15,770 bases of DNA, taken from the NCBI GenBank assembly GCA_022712835.1, contig JAFLJU010000541.1, positions 1-15,770 of the forward strand. The letters are read 5' to 3'. This DNA is from Desulfobacteraceae bacterium. GTDB lineage: Bacteria > Desulfobacterota > Desulfobacteria > Desulfobacterales > Desulfobacteraceae. Made by a program: the position numbers and the translations under genes. Shown here piece after piece: positions 6,048 to 13,583 of the stretch (within the stretch, counting starts at the first letter, position 1; each line of letters starts with the position of its first letter). The notes beneath the pieces are model-generated. The model was not told the origin of the DNA, made no database searches, and saw only the letters and a list, made by a program, of their open reading frames with translations.

Positions 6048-8240
6048 ATGAAAAAAAGTCTTGTGATTAAACTCATACTTGCGGCTGGGATGTTGATGTT
6101 GGTCTGGCTTTTTTTCATATTTGATCTGGACCGGTATTTTTCCCTGACCCTCCTTAAAAGTGAACTGGATTCATTCCGGGCCTACTACGGGGAGCATCGG
6201 GCGTTGACCATTGGGGTCTATATGGGAGTATATGTTCTTATGGCGGCTCTGTCATTGCCGGGAGCAGCTGTTCTGACCCTGGCCAGCGGTGCGGTGTTTG
6301 GGCTTTTTACCGGGGGGGTGATTGTCTCCTTTGCCAGCACCATTGGAGCGACCCTGGCATTTTTATTTTCCCGGTATATGTTCAGGGACTGGGTCCAGGC
6401 TAAATTTTCTACCAAAATTAATGCTGTTAATGAGGGGATAAAGCGGGAAGGGGGGAGCTACCTGTTTACCCTGAGGCTTGTGCCGGTTTTTCCTTTTTTT
6501 ATGATCAATCTGGTCATGGGGCTGACCCCTATTTCCACGGGGCTTTTTTACCTGGTTTCTCAAATAGGGATGCTGCCGGGAACCCTTGTATACATTAATG
6601 CCGGTACCCAGTTGGCGAAGATTGACACGTTGGGGGAGATTTTATCCCCCAATATTTTGTTTGCCTTTGTCTTGCTGGGTACGTTTCCCATCATAGCCAA
6701 AAAAATAATGGGCTGGGTGAGCGCAAAAAAAATCTATGCGAAATTTTCGAAACCCAAACGCTTTGATTACAATTTGGTGGTGATCGGGGCCGGTGCTGCA
6801 GGCCTTGTCTCCTCTTATATCGCATCTGCGGTAAAGGCCCGGGTTGCCCTGATTGAAGAACATAAGATGGGAGGCGATTGTCTGAACACAGGCTGTGTCC
6901 CCAGTAAGGCCTTGATTGCCAGTTCTAAAATTTTATCCCAGGCAGCACGTGCCAAGGAGTTTGGGTTTGACCATGTTAAAATTTCATTTGATTTTGCAAG
7001 GGTGATGGACCGGGTTCATGCGATCATTAAACAAGTTGCACCCCATGACTCTGTGGAACGGTATACCCATCTTGGGGTTACCTGTATCCAGGGAAGGGCC
7101 ACTATTTTATCTCCCTATGAGGTCCAGGTTGCGGGACCGGATGGCGAACAGGTGCTCACCACGAAAAATATTATTGTGGCCACGGGGGCCCGTCCCATGA
7201 TCCCTCAATTAAAGGGACTTGAAACAATCTCATACCTGACTTCTGACACCATCTGGAATATTCGAACCCTTCCAAAACGGTTGGTGGTTCTGGGGGGCGG
7301 CCCCATCGGGTGCGAACTGGCCCAGGCTTTTTTACGGTTGGGATCCCAAGTGACCCTTGTTCATCGGGGCTCTCGGATTATGAAAAAAGAAGATTCTGAT
7401 GCGGCCAAGGTTATCATGGAACGGTTTTGTGCCGAGGGTATGGATCTGCGTCTTAACCACGGGGCCAGGGAGATCCGGGTCATCGGAGAGGAAAAATATC
7501 TTGTCTGCGATTCCCCAAATAACGAGGCTGGCGGGAACCCTAACAAAGGTCAAGATAAGGAGGTGTTGATCCCCTTTGACCAGATTTTGGTGGCCCTGGG
7601 GCGTACCTCCAATGTGACCGGGTTTGGGCTGGAGGCGCTTGGCGTGACTCTAGATACAGGGGGGAACATTGAAACCAATGGGTTCTTACAAACCAATTAT
7701 CCCAATATTTTCTGCTGCGGGGATGTTCATGGCCGATACCAGTTTACCCACACGGCTGCACATGAATCCTGGTATGCCGCAGTAAATGCGTTGTTTGGAA
7801 GTTTTAAAAAATTCAGGGTGGATTATTCAGTGATTCCCTGGGCCACCTATACCGACCCTGAAGTCGCCCGGGTGGGGATCAACGAGCAGGAAGCCAGGGC
7901 AAAAGGGATCGATTATGAGATGGTGACCTATGGGATAGCGGATCTTGACCGTGCCATGGCAGAGTCTCAATCCCATGGATTTGTAAAAGTATTGACTGTT
8001 CCGGGTAAGGATAAAATTCTCGGGGTGACCATTGTGGGGCACCATGGCGCCGAGATTATTGCTGAATTTGTGCTTGCAATGAAACAAGGCATCGGGCTAA
8101 ATAAGATATTGGGAACGATTCATATTTATCCCACCATGGCAGAGGCAAACAAGTATGCAGCTGGCCTGTGGAAAAAGCGACATGCCCCGGAACGTTTGTT
8201 GGCATGGATAGAAAAATTTCACCATTGGATGCGCAACTAA
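6048..8240 (+). CDS. TVP38/TMEM64 (SNARE-associated) membrane domain fused to a pyridine nucleotide-disulfide oxidoreductase
   Basis: A 730-aa inner-membrane fusion. Residues 1-~225 form a TMEM64/DedA-like domain: an N-terminal helix (~7-25), helices at ~54-108, the family signature LRLVPVFPFFMINLVMGL (~142-159) and further helices to ~222. From ~239 a complete dihydrolipoamide-dehydrogenase/mercuric-reductase-type flavoprotein follows: FAD loop VVIGAGAAGL, redox disulfide GGDC278LNTGC283VPSK, NAD loop VVLGGGPIGCELAQ, IFCCGDVHG, and the C-terminal dimer domain. The lipoamide-dehydrogenase HxHP base pair is H692-I-Y694-P here, so the catalytic His is replaced by Tyr, and lipoamide is an unlikely substrate. 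Fusions of this kind are known in other bacteria, but their substrate is unclear; membrane-linked disulfide, persulfide or metal reduction is inference. AAGGA precedes the ATG. Confidence 0.92.
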   Translation: MKKSLVIKLILAAGMLMLVWLFFIFDLDRYFSLTLLKSELDSFRAYYGEHRALTIGVYMGVYVLMAALSLPGAAVLTLASGAVFGLFTGGVIVSFASTIGATLAFLFSRYMFRDWVQAKFSTKINAVNEGIKREGGSYLFTLRLVPVFPFFMINLVMGLTPISTGLFYLVSQIGMLPGTLVYINAGTQLAKIDTLGEILSPNILFAFVLLGTFPIIAKKIMGWVSAKKIYAKFSKPKRFDYNLVVIGAGAAGLVSSYIASAVKARVALIEEHKMGGDCLNTGCVPSKALIASSKILSQAARAKEFGFDHVKISFDFARVMDRVHAIIKQVAPHDSVERYTHLGVTCIQGRATILSPYEVQVAGPDGEQVLTTKNIIVATGARPMIPQLKGLETISYLTSDTIWNIRTLPKRLVVLGGGPIGCELAQAFLRLGSQVTLVHRGSRIMKKEDSDAAKVIMERFCAEGMDLRLNHGAREIRVIGEEKYLVCDSPNNEAGGNPNKGQDKEVLIPFDQILVALGRTSNVTGFGLEALGVTLDTGGNIETNGFLQTNYPNIFCCGDVHGRYQFTHTAAHESWYAAVNALFGSFKKFRVDYSVIPWATYTDPEVARVGINEQEARAKGIDYEMVTYGIADLDRAMAESQSHGFVKVLTVPGKDKILGVTIVGHHGAEIIAEFVLAMKQGIGLNKILGTIHIYPTMAEANKYAAGLWKKRHAPERLLAWIEKFHHWMRN

Positions 8241-8257
8241 ATTGGATGCGCAACTAA
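8224..8257 (+). repeat. 17-bp tandem duplication spanning the stop codon
   Basis: ATTGGATGCGCAACTAA occurs twice without a gap (8224-8240, 8241-8257). The first copy is the last five codons plus TAA of the fusion gene; the second is an exact copy in the spacer. It resembles the stop-spanning arrays at 4714-4798 and 8481-8545. Confidence 0.95.
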
Positions 8258-8297
8258 AAAGTTATACTATTAAACCATTTAAAGGAGAAAAATTCAG

Positions 8298-8489
8298 ATG
8301 AAAGTAACAATCAGCAAAATGTGCATGGGTGATAGAAATTGTAACGATCTTTGTCCCGAGGTGTTTAAATATGATGAAGACCAGCTTAAATCCACCATTC
8401 ACATAGACCCCGTCCCGGATCACCTGAAGGATATTGTCCGCCAGGCAGCATCTGAGTGTGGTGCAGATGCTATCACCATTGAAGAGTAA
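8298..8489 (+). CDS. Ferredoxin, single cluster with Asp as second ligand
   Basis: A 63-aa low-potential electron carrier. The cluster motif is C9-M-G-D12-R-N-C15-N-D-L-C19-P, and the distant fourth ligand is C54 in ASECGADA. The second Cys of the standard Cx2Cx2Cx3CP pattern is Asp, as in Pyrococcus furiosus ferredoxin and Desulfovibrio africanus ferredoxin III, which can interconvert between 3Fe-4S and 4Fe-4S forms. The second cluster of two-cluster ferredoxins is absent. AAAGGAG lies before the ATG. It sits between the membrane flavoprotein fusion and rubrerythrin and may pass electrons between them (inference). Confidence 0.93.
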   Translation: MKVTISKMCMGDRNCNDLCPEVFKYDEDQLKSTIHIDPVPDHLKDIVRQAASECGADAITIEE

Positions 8490-8545
8490 ATTAGAAGAAT
8501 AAATCAGTAGAATAAATAAGAAGAGTAACTCAAGAAGAATAGAGA
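8481..8545 (+). repeat. 13-bp degenerate tandem repeats spanning the stop codon
   Basis: Four clear units (8481-8493, 8494-8506, 8507-8519, 8520-8532) and a fifth degenerate one follow the pattern GAAGARTAAMTMA. The first unit is the final Glu-Glu-stop of the ferredoxin gene. The 13-bp length moves the stop through all frames. The array ends at the ribosome binding site of the rubrerythrin gene. Confidence 0.85.
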
Positions 8546-8553
8546 GGTTTTTT

Positions 8554-9129
8554 ATGGGTAAATTCAGGGAAAGTAAGACCGCCCTTAACCTGCACGCATC
8601 TTTTGCAGCAGAGGCCCAGGCCAGAACCCGGTATGATTTTTTTGCCGAAAAGGCCAGGGAAGACGGGTATATCCAGATCGCAAAGATATTTACAGAAACC
8701 GCGAATCAGGAATATGAACATGCTTTGCGGTTTTTCAAGTTTTTCAATGGGGGGGAGTTGCCCATCAACTTATCCTTTCCCACGGGCGCGATACTCAGCA
8801 CCCATGAAAATCTGATCTCCTCTGCGGAACTGGAGCAGTATGTGGGCAATGATCTTTATGCCCGGTTTGCCAGGGAGGCTCGCGAAGAGGGGTTTGAAAG
8901 GGCGGAAGATACCTTTAACGCGATTATTGTATCTGAAAATCATCATGAAAAACTGTTCTTGCATCTGGCGGATAATATTGACCGGGACAAAAGTTTCGCC
9001 AGGGATGAACAAAAAGCCTGGCGCTGTCTGAGCTGCGGTTATATTCACCAGGGCAAAACAGCCCCGGATAAATGTCCGGCCTGTGTGAAGCCCATGGGTT
9101 ATTTTGAGTTATTGTGTGAAAATTATTAA
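8554..9129 (+). CDS. Rubrerythrin
   Basis: A 191-aa rubrerythrin, a cytoplasmic peroxidase that reduces hydrogen peroxide at a diiron site using electrons relayed by rubredoxin. The four-helix domain carries E20 in the first helix, E53-x2-H56 in the second, Glu residues near 94-98 in the third and E128-x2-H131 in the fourth. The C-terminal rubredoxin-like domain has C158-x2-C161-GY and C174-P-x-C177. Length and domain order are typical. AGAGAGG precedes the ATG. It is the last gene of the redox run, followed by a strong hairpin; the rubredoxin and ferredoxin encoded upstream are its natural electron donors. Confidence 0.95.
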   Translation: MGKFRESKTALNLHASFAAEAQARTRYDFFAEKAREDGYIQIAKIFTETANQEYEHALRFFKFFNGGELPINLSFPTGAILSTHENLISSAELEQYVGNDLYARFAREAREEGFERAEDTFNAIIVSENHHEKLFLHLADNIDRDKSFARDEQKAWRCLSCGYIHQGKTAPDKCPACVKPMGYFELLCENY

Positions 9130-9133
9130 TATC

Positions 9134-9185
9134 CACACCCCCTTAGAAACACAAACAGAGACACAAGTGTTTCTGTGGGGGTGTG
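9134..9185 (+). terminator. Strong hairpin after rubrerythrin
   Basis: CACACCCCC (9134-9142) pairs with GGGGGTGTG (9177-9185), and after a TT/GT mismatch AGAAACAC (9145-9152) pairs with GTGTTTCT (9167-9174), giving 17 base pairs around a 14-base loop. No T-run follows, so it may stabilise the 3' end rather than terminate by itself. Confidence 0.55.
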
Positions 9186-9285
9186 TCAATCCTGTCTCAT
9201 CTCCTTCATCTTTGCCATTGTAATGTTGGCGCCTCTCTGCTTTAACTTATTGATATTATAAATCATATTTCATTGTTTTGGGTTC

Positions 9286-9300
9286 GGCACACAAATTGCA
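9286..9300 (+). promoter_or_regulatory. Sigma-54 promoter of the DVU0772-like gene
   Basis: GGCAC-ACAAA-TTGCA matches the sigma-54 core (GGCAC-N5-TTGCW) exactly, with GG at 9286-9287 and GC at 9298-9299. A start near 9311 leaves a 66-base AT-rich leader before the ATG at 9377. Confidence 0.7.
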
Positions 9301-9376
9301 AATATCATATATATTAATGTGGTTATCATTAGATGTTGGCATCAATTGTTCAACAAACCAAAAAAATGGAGGAAAT

Positions 9377-9730
9377 ATGAATCTTCATGAAATAAAAAAG
9401 GATTGGAATCTTTTATATTCAGTTGACTGGGAAATGACACCAGAAGAAGCCATTGCACTTCACCTGGAATGGGGTCCCCTTAGATCCCAGGCCTATTATA
9501 ATTCCCGGGACAATGACAATGAGACAGTCTATTTTGTGATCAATACCTGGAAACGGCCGCCCATTCTTACCCTGGTACGGAGACGTGGGTTTGATTCCGA
9601 GGAGCTGGGCGATTTTAAACTTCCCAAAGACCTTGAAGCAGAATTTCTCCAGGGAATTGGGAAATACAAAGGCGTTTATGCCGTGGAAGGAAATATCAGA
9701 GACTGGCTTAAAAAGGAACTGGAGGTTTAG
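9377..9730 (+). CDS. DVU0772-family-like hypothetical protein
   Basis: A 117-aa acidic soluble protein of unknown function. Its pattern, KKDWxxxxxVDWEMTPEEAxxLHLEWG near the start, YFVINTW in the middle and KGVYAVEGNIRDWLKKEL at the end, resembles from memory the small DVU0772 family of sulfate-reducing bacteria. It has no Cys, no signal peptide and no membrane segment. The start at 9377 follows a near-perfect ribosome binding site (GGAGG at 9367-9371); an upstream in-frame ATG at 9278 would place the promoter inside the gene. It is monocistronic, with a sigma-54 promoter in front and a hairpin terminator behind. Confidence 0.85.
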   Translation: MNLHEIKKDWNLLYSVDWEMTPEEAIALHLEWGPLRSQAYYNSRDNDNETVYFVINTWKRPPILTLVRRRGFDSEELGDFKLPKDLEAEFLQGIGKYKGVYAVEGNIRDWLKKELEV

Positions 9731-9779
9731 GTTTTAGGATATCTTAAACACCACCGCCTCCTTCTTAAGTTCCATTCGT

Positions 9780-9827
9780 ACACCGGGGTCAGGATTTAGT
9801 GCCTTAAATTTTGATCCCGGTGTTTTT
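9780..9827 (+). terminator. Intrinsic terminator between convergent genes
   Basis: ACACCGGG (9780-9787) pairs with CCCGGTGT (9816-9823) and is followed by a T-run ending at 9827. It ends the plus-strand gene at 9730 and may also slow minus-strand readthrough from proC. Confidence 0.65.
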
Positions 9828-9844
9828 ATCAAAAAAATCCGGAT

Positions 9845-10693
9845 CTATTTGTTGTTTTTGATAAAGTCCTTTACCATCAGATCACCCAGTTCCTTTGAGC
9901 GGTTGGCAGCAGCTTCCACCGCATTCATCAGGGTGGTTCGTAAGCCCCCCTGTTCCAGGGTATGAATACCGGCGATGGCGGTGCCTCCGGGGGATGCCAC
10001 CCGGTCTTTGAGTTGTCCCGGGTGTTCCTTGGATTCCAGTAGCAGTTTGGCAGATCCCAGAACGGTTTGGGTGGATAAAAACAGGGCATCTTTTCTGGAA
10101 AGTCCCATCTTTACCCCGGCATCTGCCAGGGCATCCACAATGATGAAAATATAGGCAGGCCCGCTGCCGCTTAACCCGGTAAAGGCATCCATGAGCACAT
10201 TTTCCTGGATGAAAACCGTCTCCCCCACGGAATCAAAAATAGCCCGGGCAAGTTCCACATCGCCTTCCAGGACAAATTCTCCCGCAGCAATGGCAGTGGC
10301 ACTTTCCTTTACAAACGCGCAGATATTGGGCATGGTCCGGATCAGGCGAAGTTCTTTACCAAGGCCTGCTGCAATGGCAGCCAGGGGAACACCGGCTGCA
10401 ATGGAAATGATCAGTTTGGATTTGTCCAGGCCGGGAGCGGTTTCTTTGAGAACAGACCCGATGATCTGGGGTTTGGTGGCATAGATGATGATGTCTGATT
10501 TCTCAATCACCTCCATATTTTTTGTGGTGGTCAAGACGCCGTATTTTTCACGGATCGATTCCAATAGATCGGTTGAAAGATCCGAACAGATAATGTTTTC
10601 TGGTTTTGCTGCCTTGGAAAGAACCAACCCACTGACCAATGCTTCCCCCATATTTCCGCATCCGATGAACCCTATTCTTTTTTCCTGCAGCAT
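9845..10693 (-). CDS. proC: Pyrroline-5-carboxylate reductase
   Basis: A 282-aa enzyme of the last step of proline synthesis, reducing pyrroline-5-carboxylate with NAD(P)H in the cytoplasm. The N-terminal Rossmann motif is IGFIGCGNMGEALVSGL (residues ~7-23). The middle contains DIIIYATKPQ and the stretch LIRTMPNICAFVKESATA (~117-134). The C-terminal dimerisation and substrate domain has the signature GLSGSGPAYIF (~172-182) and the conserved SPGGTAIAGI (~233-242). Length is normal. AAGGAG lies about ten bases upstream of the ATG. It stands alone, convergent to the DVU0772-like gene, with AT-rich sequence upstream. Confidence 0.96.
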   Translation of the reverse strand: MLQEKRIGFIGCGNMGEALVSGLVLSKAAKPENIICSDLSTDLLESIREKYGVLTTTKNMEVIEKSDIIIYATKPQIIGSVLKETAPGLDKSKLIISIAAGVPLAAIAAGLGKELRLIRTMPNICAFVKESATAIAAGEFVLEGDVELARAIFDSVGETVFIQENVLMDAFTGLSGSGPAYIFIIVDALADAGVKMGLSRKDALFLSTQTVLGSAKLLLESKEHPGQLKDRVASPGGTAIAGIHTLEQGGLRTTLMNAVEAAANRSKELGDLMVKDFIKNNK

Positions 10694-11010
10694 TTTTTAT
10701 GAACTCCTTACTAATATATTAAAATAAAGATATTGAAATTAAGCTTAAAAACAAACTAAAAATTAAACCAAAAATTAAACGTTGATATTACGGCCTTGGA
10801 TAAAATCATGTCAAGCGAAATTAATCTTCTGCCCGGGCAAACGAATACCGGCGGGTGAAATGTTTTTCATATTTCACCCGCCGGTATTCGTTTTTTAGTG
10901 GCTTAACTCGGTCTCTATTTAATATGCCGAACAACCGTATAATCTTTCAGGGCATATTTGCCGCATCCACCTGGTTGATTGACGCACAGGGAACCTCTAC
11001 TACAATAACT
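10694..11010. other. Intergenic region between proC and the aminotransferase
   Basis: No gene is seen. It contains a 12-bp direct repeat (AAACYAAAAATT at 10753-10764 and 10765-10776) upstream of proC, an AT-rich leader likely to carry the proC promoter, and the long perfect hairpin at 10839-10893. Confidence 0.5.
10839..10893 (-). terminator. Perfect 23-bp hairpin terminator downstream of the aminotransferase operon
   Basis: Bases 10839-10861 pair without mismatch with 10871-10893 around a nine-base loop. A six-T run (10891-10896) lies on the plus-strand side and only TTT on the minus-strand side. It most simply terminates the minus-strand operon ending at 11011. The better T-run faces a strand with no upstream gene, which is odd. 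Confidence 0.6.
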
Positions 11011-12366
11011 TCATTTCTCATTCATCGCTAGGATAATACTATCCCTTAAAGTATCGACAATCTGATCGACACCCGCTTTATCAATAATTAACGGAGGGGA
11101 TAATATGCATAAATTTTCATACGGCCTGACAATCAGCCCTTTTGCCTGACAAAATTCATCCACTCGTTGAGCAACCGCGATGTTCTCATCCTCATTATCT
11201 GAAACCACGCATTCAACACACGCCATTAAATTAATACCTCGCACATCACCGACGATAGGAAGCTCTCTTAACGTTTCCAGGCGTTTCATGAAATACGAAC
11301 CCACCTGGCGGACATGTTCATTTAATTTATCACGTTTCATGATTTCAAGATATTTTAAGGCTGCCGCACAGGTCACCGGATGTCCGGAATAGGTAAATCC
11401 ATTGGTATAATAGGAATTCTCCGATGCACAGGCTCCGCTGATCTGATCGACCAGTTTTTCTGAAATGATTGCCGCACCCAATGGCTGATAACCGGATGTG
11501 ATTCCTTTTGCCACGGTAATAATGTCCGGAACTATTCCGAAAACATCTTCAGATGCAAAATAATGCCCCAGCCGTCCAAAAGCGGTCACAATCTCATCAG
11601 AAATATAAAGCACACCGTATTCGTGGCATAGATCCAAGGTTTTTTTATGATATCCAGGAGGCGGGACAATAACACCACCGGAGCCCATGACCGGTTCAGC
11701 AATAAAACACGCCACCTTATCCGGGCCGATTTCTAAAATTTTATCGCGTAATTCGCTGACCTTAAGATCACAAAAATCCTCTAGGCTCATTCCCGCAGGT
11801 TTTTTATATGGATTCGGATCAGAGGTGGCATGAACCATATCGTCAATATAATTAAAATAGCTTCTGTCACATTTTTTACCGTTCAGGGAAGCTGCTAGGT
11901 AGGTGCTGCCATGGTAGGCATTTTCACGATAAATAATATGTTTTCTTTCAGGTTGGCCAAGACTATTAAAATAATAATGGGTAAACCGGATAGCTGATTC
12001 AACAGCATCTGAACCGCTATTTGTAAATTGGAAAATATTCAAATCACCGGGGGTTAATTTGCTGAGTTCAGATGCCAACTCGATAGAGGGGGGACTTGAC
12101 ATGGCACCAAAAGGCGTATAATACGCCAGTTGAACACACTGGTCTGAAATAGCTTTTGCCATTTCTTTATTTCCATAACCTAAGTTCACACACCACATAC
12201 CTGAGATCGCATCAAGATATTTATTGCCCTCATTATCAAAAACATGAACCCCTTTACCGGATTCAATAATCAGAGACTGAGCATCACTTCCCAAATCCGA
12301 CCACGGATGGATAATGTGCTTTTTATCTTTTGCTGCAAGAGTCATATCTTTTTCTTTAGGATTCAT
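11011..12366 (-). CDS. PLP-dependent class III (omega) aminotransferase
   Basis: A 451-aa fold-type I aminotransferase of the taurine/diamine:pyruvate group, transferring an amino group between an amine or omega-amino acid and a keto acid. Visible markers are the PLP phosphate-binding NSGSDAVESA (~116-125), YHGSTYLAASLNG (~151-163), the cofactor-binding Asp in SDEIVTAFGRLG (D257) and the Schiff-base lysine in ITVAKGITSGYQPLGAA (K287). ATG 12366 follows AAAGGCG and lies eight bases after the decarboxylase stop, so the two are translationally coupled; ATG 12345 is a less likely start. An enzyme converting a diamine made by the neighbouring decarboxylase into an amino aldehyde is the natural reading, but the substrate cannot be read from the sequence. 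Confidence 0.92.
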   Translation of the reverse strand: MNPKEKDMTLAAKDKKHIIHPWSDLGSDAQSLIIESGKGVHVFDNEGNKYLDAISGMWCVNLGYGNKEMAKAISDQCVQLAYYTPFGAMSSPPSIELASELSKLTPGDLNIFQFTNSGSDAVESAIRFTHYYFNSLGQPERKHIIYRENAYHGSTYLAASLNGKKCDRSYFNYIDDMVHATSDPNPYKKPAGMSLEDFCDLKVSELRDKILEIGPDKVACFIAEPVMGSGGVIVPPPGYHKKTLDLCHEYGVLYISDEIVTAFGRLGHYFASEDVFGIVPDIITVAKGITSGYQPLGAAIISEKLVDQISGACASENSYYTNGFTYSGHPVTCAAALKYLEIMKRDKLNEHVRQVGSYFMKRLETLRELPIVGDVRGINLMACVECVVSDNEDENIAVAQRVDEFCQAKGLIVRPYENLCILSPPLIIDKAGVDQIVDTLRDSIILAMNEK

Positions 12367-12374
12367 AATCGCCT

Positions 12375-13583
12375 TTAAAATAAAATGTTTTCCGAGACCT
12401 GTCCTCTCATACAGTGATTAGACATCATTGAAGATGCATATCCGCCCGCATTGATAAAAACAAGGGGGTCTCCCTCCTTAATCTGATCCGGCATCTGGAA
12501 ATTGTCTTTCCATACATCCAGTGACTCGTTGATATTGCCGACAATCGTAACAGGTTTCATCTTATCTGTCTCTTGCTGATGAACGACCGGCTCACAGGGC
12601 AACCCGTAAAAGGTCGGTTCTATGGCAAGATTAAATCCGCCATTAACCCCTACAAAATCCGTTTTCTGTTTTCTTTCGACCGTATTGACTTCCAAAACCA
12701 GAATACCGCTATCTTTTACAATATAGTCCCCGGGTTCAACACAAATGGTCAGCCCTTTATCCCCAAAATGGGATTTTATAATAGATGCCCAGGCATCCAG
12801 ATCCAGATGCACGTCATCCATGTCATGTGGAACTCCCAGTCCGCCGCCTAAATTAATGAACTTAAGATCTTTTACTTTGTCCACAAACCAGTGCGTGGCA
12901 TCTAAAATCTCTTTAAATATTGATAACTGATTGTTCAAATAACCACATCCGGTATGGAAATGAATGGTATCCACGATGAAGTTATGCTCCGCGGCCAGCC
13001 GCAGTGCTTGTTCAAACTGTTCCCTGTAAATACCAAATTTGGTGGTTTTATCTCCGCTGTATCTGAGCGCTTCATTATCCCTGTATCCAATGCCCATGGC
13101 CGGGTTGACACGGATGCCGATTTTACGATTGCTACAGAACTGTCCCAATCGCCTGATGGTACTCAAGGAATCACAATTTATAGCCACATCCGGATTGTCG
13201 GCAATTAATTTCAGCTCGTCATTTGTCATTGAGTGTGCTGTATAGGAAATTTCATTGCGTTTAAAGCCGCAGGAAAATGCATGCATTAATTCACCGGGAG
13301 AGCATACATCCACACCACACAAGCCTGTGCTTTTAATATGCGTCAGGACAGGGGCAAACCGGTTTGCTTTTATTGCATAAAAAATTTTATACGCATCAAG
13401 CTGACCCAGGGCGGCATGTAGCCGGGCGATATTTGAAGCAATCCGTTTTCCGCTATAGAAAAAAGCCGGTGTTTCAGTAAAACCAATTAAATCGGTCACC
13501 AAATTCCCTGAAAAAAATAATTGCCCCTCTTTATAACAAAGATCGTCCCGTTCCCACCACAATTTTTTTTGGGGTGGGATCAT
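12375..13583 (-). CDS. PLP-dependent fold-type III decarboxylase (LysA/ornithine decarboxylase family)
   Basis: A 402-aa alanine-racemase-fold decarboxylase of basic amino acids. The PLP lysine is K72 in YAIKAN, the ring-stacking His is H210 in HFHTGCGY, the phosphate-binding glycines are GGGLG (246-250), and E283-PGDY is the cofactor-contact motif. The C-terminus has GGYASSMMSNH like diaminopimelate decarboxylases. The catalytic Cys of the CES(G)D motif is N352 in INESLD, so the second active-site half is altered. The ATG at 13583 overlaps the TGA of the SET gene (ATGA) and has AAGGA seven bases before it; GTG at 13589 is less likely. Substrate unknown: lysine, ornithine, diaminopimelate, carboxynorspermidine or a methylated form are all possible. 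Confidence 0.9.
   Translation of the reverse strand: MIPPQKKLWWERDDLCYKEGQLFFSGNLVTDLIGFTETPAFFYSGKRIASNIARLHAALGQLDAYKIFYAIKANRFAPVLTHIKSTGLCGVDVCSPGELMHAFSCGFKRNEISYTAHSMTNDELKLIADNPDVAINCDSLSTIRRLGQFCSNRKIGIRVNPAMGIGYRDNEALRYSGDKTTKFGIYREQFEQALRLAAEHNFIVDTIHFHTGCGYLNNQLSIFKEILDATHWFVDKVKDLKFINLGGGLGVPHDMDDVHLDLDAWASIIKSHFGDKGLTICVEPGDYIVKDSGILVLEVNTVERKQKTDFVGVNGGFNLAIEPTFYGLPCEPVVHQQETDKMKPVTIVGNINESLDVWKDNFQMPDQIKEGDPLVFINAGGYASSMMSNHCMRGQVSENILF

Noticed and set aside
9278..9376. N-terminal extension of the DVU0772-like protein
   Set aside because: It would overlap the sigma-54 promoter, and GGAGG points to the ATG at 9377.
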